Of a stretch of DNA of 7,857 nucleotides, positions 6,257-7,857 are shown piece by piece (positions within the stretch are counted from its first letter, which is position 1; every line of letters begins with the position of its first letter). The notes beneath the pieces are model-generated. The model did no database searches, was not told the DNA's origin, and saw only the letters and a program-made list of their open reading frames with translations. The stretch covers positions 1 to 7,857 of the forward strand of contig CALBTS010000885.1 of NCBI GenBank assembly GCA_937968035.1, written 5' to 3'. A program made the translations under genes and the position numbers. Source of the DNA: an uncultured Methanomethylovorans sp. (lineage in GTDB: Archaea > Halobacteriota > Methanosarcinia > Methanosarcinales > Methanosarcinaceae).

Positions 6257-6772
6257 ATGAAAAGAATCATAATCGCAGCCTTATTTCTATTCCTCACGAT
6301 CAGCGCATATTGCGATGTTATCTACTATCCACCACAAAAATCCTTTCTTTCATATTCTGCTGAACTAATCTACAGTTTTGAGAAAGTAAACAAACCCAAA
6401 ACGACTACCAGCCTGTGGGGTGGTTTTGGATGCGTTGGTTCATTCAATAATTTCACTGAGCCCGCAGTAGGTCTGGAAGTGGCAATTGAAAGGAGGCATT
6501 ACTTTAAGGAGAACACTTTCAAACACTTCTTCATAAGTGGGTATCTGGGGGCTGCATATATGACAGATTTCAAGTACATCTCGGATTTCGGGATTGTCCC
6601 AGGGTTTAAACTGAATTATAAAGGCCAGCTTTCCCCTCAAACGGTGATAGAGCCTTATGTTAGTTTATCTGTTCCATTTACCTGGGAAACTGAAGATTTT
6701 GACAGTTATATTCCCTTGCCTGTCATTACAGTTGGCATAAGGATAGGTCTGTGTAACCTTAAAACCAAATGA
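6257..6772 (+). CDS. Exported protein, possible outer-membrane beta-barrel
   Basis: This 171-residue protein has a signal peptide (MKR, hydrophobic core 4-16) with probable signal peptidase I cleavage near residue 19 (A17-Y-C19). The Y before C19 argues against a lipobox. The mature part alternates polar and aromatic/hydrophobic residues with glycine turns (LWGGFGCVGSFNNF, VGLEVAIERRHYF, HFFISGYLGAAYM, FGIVPGFKLNY, EPYVSLSVPFTW, PLPVITVGIRIGL). This is the look of a small porin-like or eight-stranded barrel. The usual C-terminal aromatic residue is absent: the protein ends NLKTK, so a periplasmic beta-protein is an alternative. Its TGA overlaps the ATG of the next gene (ATGA), indicating translational coupling. 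Confidence 0.7.
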   Translation: MKRIIIAALFLFLTISAYCDVIYYPPQKSFLSYSAELIYSFEKVNKPKTTTSLWGGFGCVGSFNNFTEPAVGLEVAIERRHYFKENTFKHFFISGYLGAAYMTDFKYISDFGIVPGFKLNYKGQLSPQTVIEPYVSLSVPFTWETEDFDSYIPLPVITVGIRIGLCNLKTK

Positions 6773-7614
6773 GAGGTATAAAACGCACTATAACAAGTCA
6801 GCATAGAGAATTGCGTTCATGCTGGCAAGATCTAAGTAAAATGACACTTGTCATTGTGACCATTTCATTTTCATTGAATCTATCTGCACAGGAGAAGCAA
6901 TTCTACCAGAGGAATTTACCCGATTATGCAGAATATATTTCAAAGAAATATGGTATTACTTGTGGCCACCCCGAAAGGTTTACGGATCTGGATAAATACT
7001 ATGTTATGTGGAAAGTTCGGGAAGAAAAAGATAAACATACAGGGGGATTATATGGTCCTGTATTTCAGTCCAGGGATAAAGGTTGTCTTGTAATTTATAC
7101 TGCTCTACCACATTATGTTTCCAGGGAGGATGCTGAAATATTTAAAAAATCAGCTATGATAGAGCGTATAGTTAATAAAGACACTTCGACTTCAACACCA
7201 ATAGTTTCACCTAATCGAAATTTTCCACGAGGGCAAATTTCGGCGGAAATAAAGACCGCGCTTGGCCTGTATTACAGACCTGGGCATCCATCAAACAATG
7301 ACTCTGTAAATATCGATTTAAAGGATTATGTAACCATCATCGCTGGTGATAAACCTCGTGAAATGTTTAATGCTGACACTATCTACATCTATGACATACC
7401 GAGTGCTGATTCTGTATATTTTCTTGACAACTCATTAGAAAAAATGCGCAAGAGAAAGTATCCCTATTGCACTGGCGTGTTTATTAGTAAAGATGGCAGA
7501 GCCACAATGTACTTTAAGTTCTTCTTTACAAAAAGATCCAAGAAAAAGGAGGAGAAATACATCAACACGCTAGATAAACAGATTTGGTTCGATGAAAATT
7601 TCAGACATGAATAA
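6769..7614 (+). CDS. Secreted protein of unknown function
   Basis: This 281-residue protein starts at an ATG that overlaps the previous stop as ATGA. That favours this start even though 24 basic/polar residues then precede the hydrophobic segment. An in-frame ATG at 6841 would give 257 residues and a short signal lacking positive charge. The signal core runs 26-38 and ends LSA-QEK, so cleavage after A40 is likely and the protein should be periplasmic or secreted. The mature part has a charged N-terminal half with a GITCGHPERF motif and KGCLVIY. A Ser/Thr/Pro-rich linker lies around residues 140-160. The second half contains FNADTIYIYDIP and CTGVFISKDGRATMYFKFFF, then a strongly basic KRSKKKEEK stretch. 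I do not recognise the family or see catalytic motifs. It is the last gene of the plus-strand cluster. Confidence 0.75.
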   Translation: MRGIKRTITSQHRELRSCWQDLSKMTLVIVTISFSLNLSAQEKQFYQRNLPDYAEYISKKYGITCGHPERFTDLDKYYVMWKVREEKDKHTGGLYGPVFQSRDKGCLVIYTALPHYVSREDAEIFKKSAMIERIVNKDTSTSTPIVSPNRNFPRGQISAEIKTALGLYYRPGHPSNNDSVNIDLKDYVTIIAGDKPREMFNADTIYIYDIPSADSVYFLDNSLEKMRKRKYPYCTGVFISKDGRATMYFKFFFTKRSKKKEEKYINTLDKQIWFDENFRHE

Positions 7615-7673
7615 AGTGTCTTCGCCCAAAAATGCCTGGACACATTTATAAAACACATAACACCCTATTAACA

Positions 7674-7718
7674 TTGAAGGTCGACTTTAATAGACTTCAA
7701 CCGTCAATCATTATTGAC
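7674..7718. repeat. Two adjacent small inverted repeats
   Basis: TTGAAGGTC (7674-7682) pairs with GACTTCAA (7693-7700) with one bulged G. GTCAAT (7703-7708) pairs perfectly with ATTGAC (7713-7718) around a CATT loop. They lie between the converging exported-gene cluster and the tRNA. No T-run follows either on the plus strand, so neither is a standard intrinsic terminator; they may still end or stabilise the cluster's mRNA, or bind a protein. Confidence 0.4.
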
Positions 7719-7742
7719 CCTGAAACCGCAAATTTCCCCCAG

Positions 7743-7764
7743 AAACTGGCGCAAAACTGGCGCA
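7743..7764. repeat. Perfect 11-bp tandem duplication
   Basis: AAACTGGCGCA occurs twice in a row, at 7743-7753 and 7754-7764, immediately outside the tRNA terminator. The 11-bp period equals roughly one helical turn, so both copies face the same side of the DNA, as expected for paired protein-binding sites. Closeness to a tRNA 3' end makes recombinase arm sites one possibility; no integrase gene is in the window. Confidence 0.6.
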
Positions 7765-7769
7765 CCCAT

Positions 7770-7803
7770 AAAAAAAGACACCCATGGTTTCCCATAAGTG
7801 TCT
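7770..7803 (-). terminator. Intrinsic terminator of the tRNA-Asn transcript
   Basis: Read on the minus strand, AGACAC and ATGG pair with CCAT and GTGTCT around a GAAA loop, with a 2+2 internal mismatch. The stem is followed at once by a T-run (plus-strand A-run 7770-7776). It begins about 11 bp beyond the tRNA 3' end and clearly serves that transcript. Confidence 0.88.
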
Positions 7804-7814
7804 GACTTGCTTCG

Positions 7815-7857
7815 CTCCCCAGCTAGGACTTGAACCTAGGACCCCCTGATTAACAGT
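7815..7857 (-). tRNA. tRNA-Asn (anticodon GUU), 3' part
   Basis: On the minus strand the window holds the last base of the 5' anticodon stem, the loop CTGTTAA with anticodon GTT, and the 3' anticodon stem TCAGG. Then come the variable loop GGGTC and the T-arm CTAGG-TTCAAGT-CCTAG with perfect pairing. The acceptor strand CTGGGGA and discriminator G finish the gene. CCA is not encoded (CGA follows), as is common in Bacteroidota. The 5' half lies beyond the right edge. Confidence 0.95.

Noticed and set aside
7632..7805. Open frame of 57 codons on the plus strand from an ATG at 7632
   Set aside because: It runs through the inverted repeats, the 11-bp tandem repeat and the tRNA terminator, has no start signal, and its translation is low-complexity and unlike any family I know.

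Overview
The window looks like an accessory stretch of a Bacteroidota chromosome, probably Bacteroidales-like; that rank is inferred. The signs are AT-rich DNA, many short Sec-exported lipoproteins with acidic/lysine residues right after the lipobox cysteine (CEK, CQKDD), almost no Shine-Dalgarno sequences, a TAnnTTTG-type promoter element, and a tRNA that does not encode CCA. No transposase, integrase, phage structural gene, CRISPR array or rRNA is visible.

Layout. (1) Bases 1-418, minus strand: the N-terminal 139 residues of a zinc-ribbon protein that runs off the left edge. (2) Bases 679-957, plus: a 92-residue orphan gene with a recognisable promoter. (3) About 996-3136: two copies of a 131-134 bp intergenic repeat, in the same orientation, bracket a two-gene unit. 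That unit is a small protein of unknown function (1295-1594) and a 420-residue PIN-nuclease protein (1647-2909). The repeats share 36 identical bases and then a GC-rich, more diverged tail. This is the most unusual structure in the window. (4) Bases 3267-7614, plus: seven consecutive genes whose products all carry export signals. Five are lipoproteins (DUF6970-like, Asp-box beta-propeller, two unrecognised, one lipocalin-like), one is a small possible beta-barrel protein, and one is a secreted protein of unknown function. Spacing is tight in the second half (4 bp gap, 39 bp gap, 4 bp overlap). (5) Bases 7615-7857: an intergenic zone with inverted repeats and a perfect 11-bp tandem duplication, then a strong intrinsic terminator and the 3' half of a tRNA-Asn(GUU), both on the minus strand.

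How the parts relate. The exported cluster probably works at the cell envelope, but nothing in the sequence gives a pathway or substrate. The PIN unit is the only part with a predictable enzymatic activity (metal-dependent RNA cleavage). Its small upstream neighbour could be a partner or antitoxin, but that is inference from position and size only. The position beside a tRNA 3' end, with short direct repeats and mostly orphan genes, fits the edge of a genomic island, but no recombinase is present to prove it.
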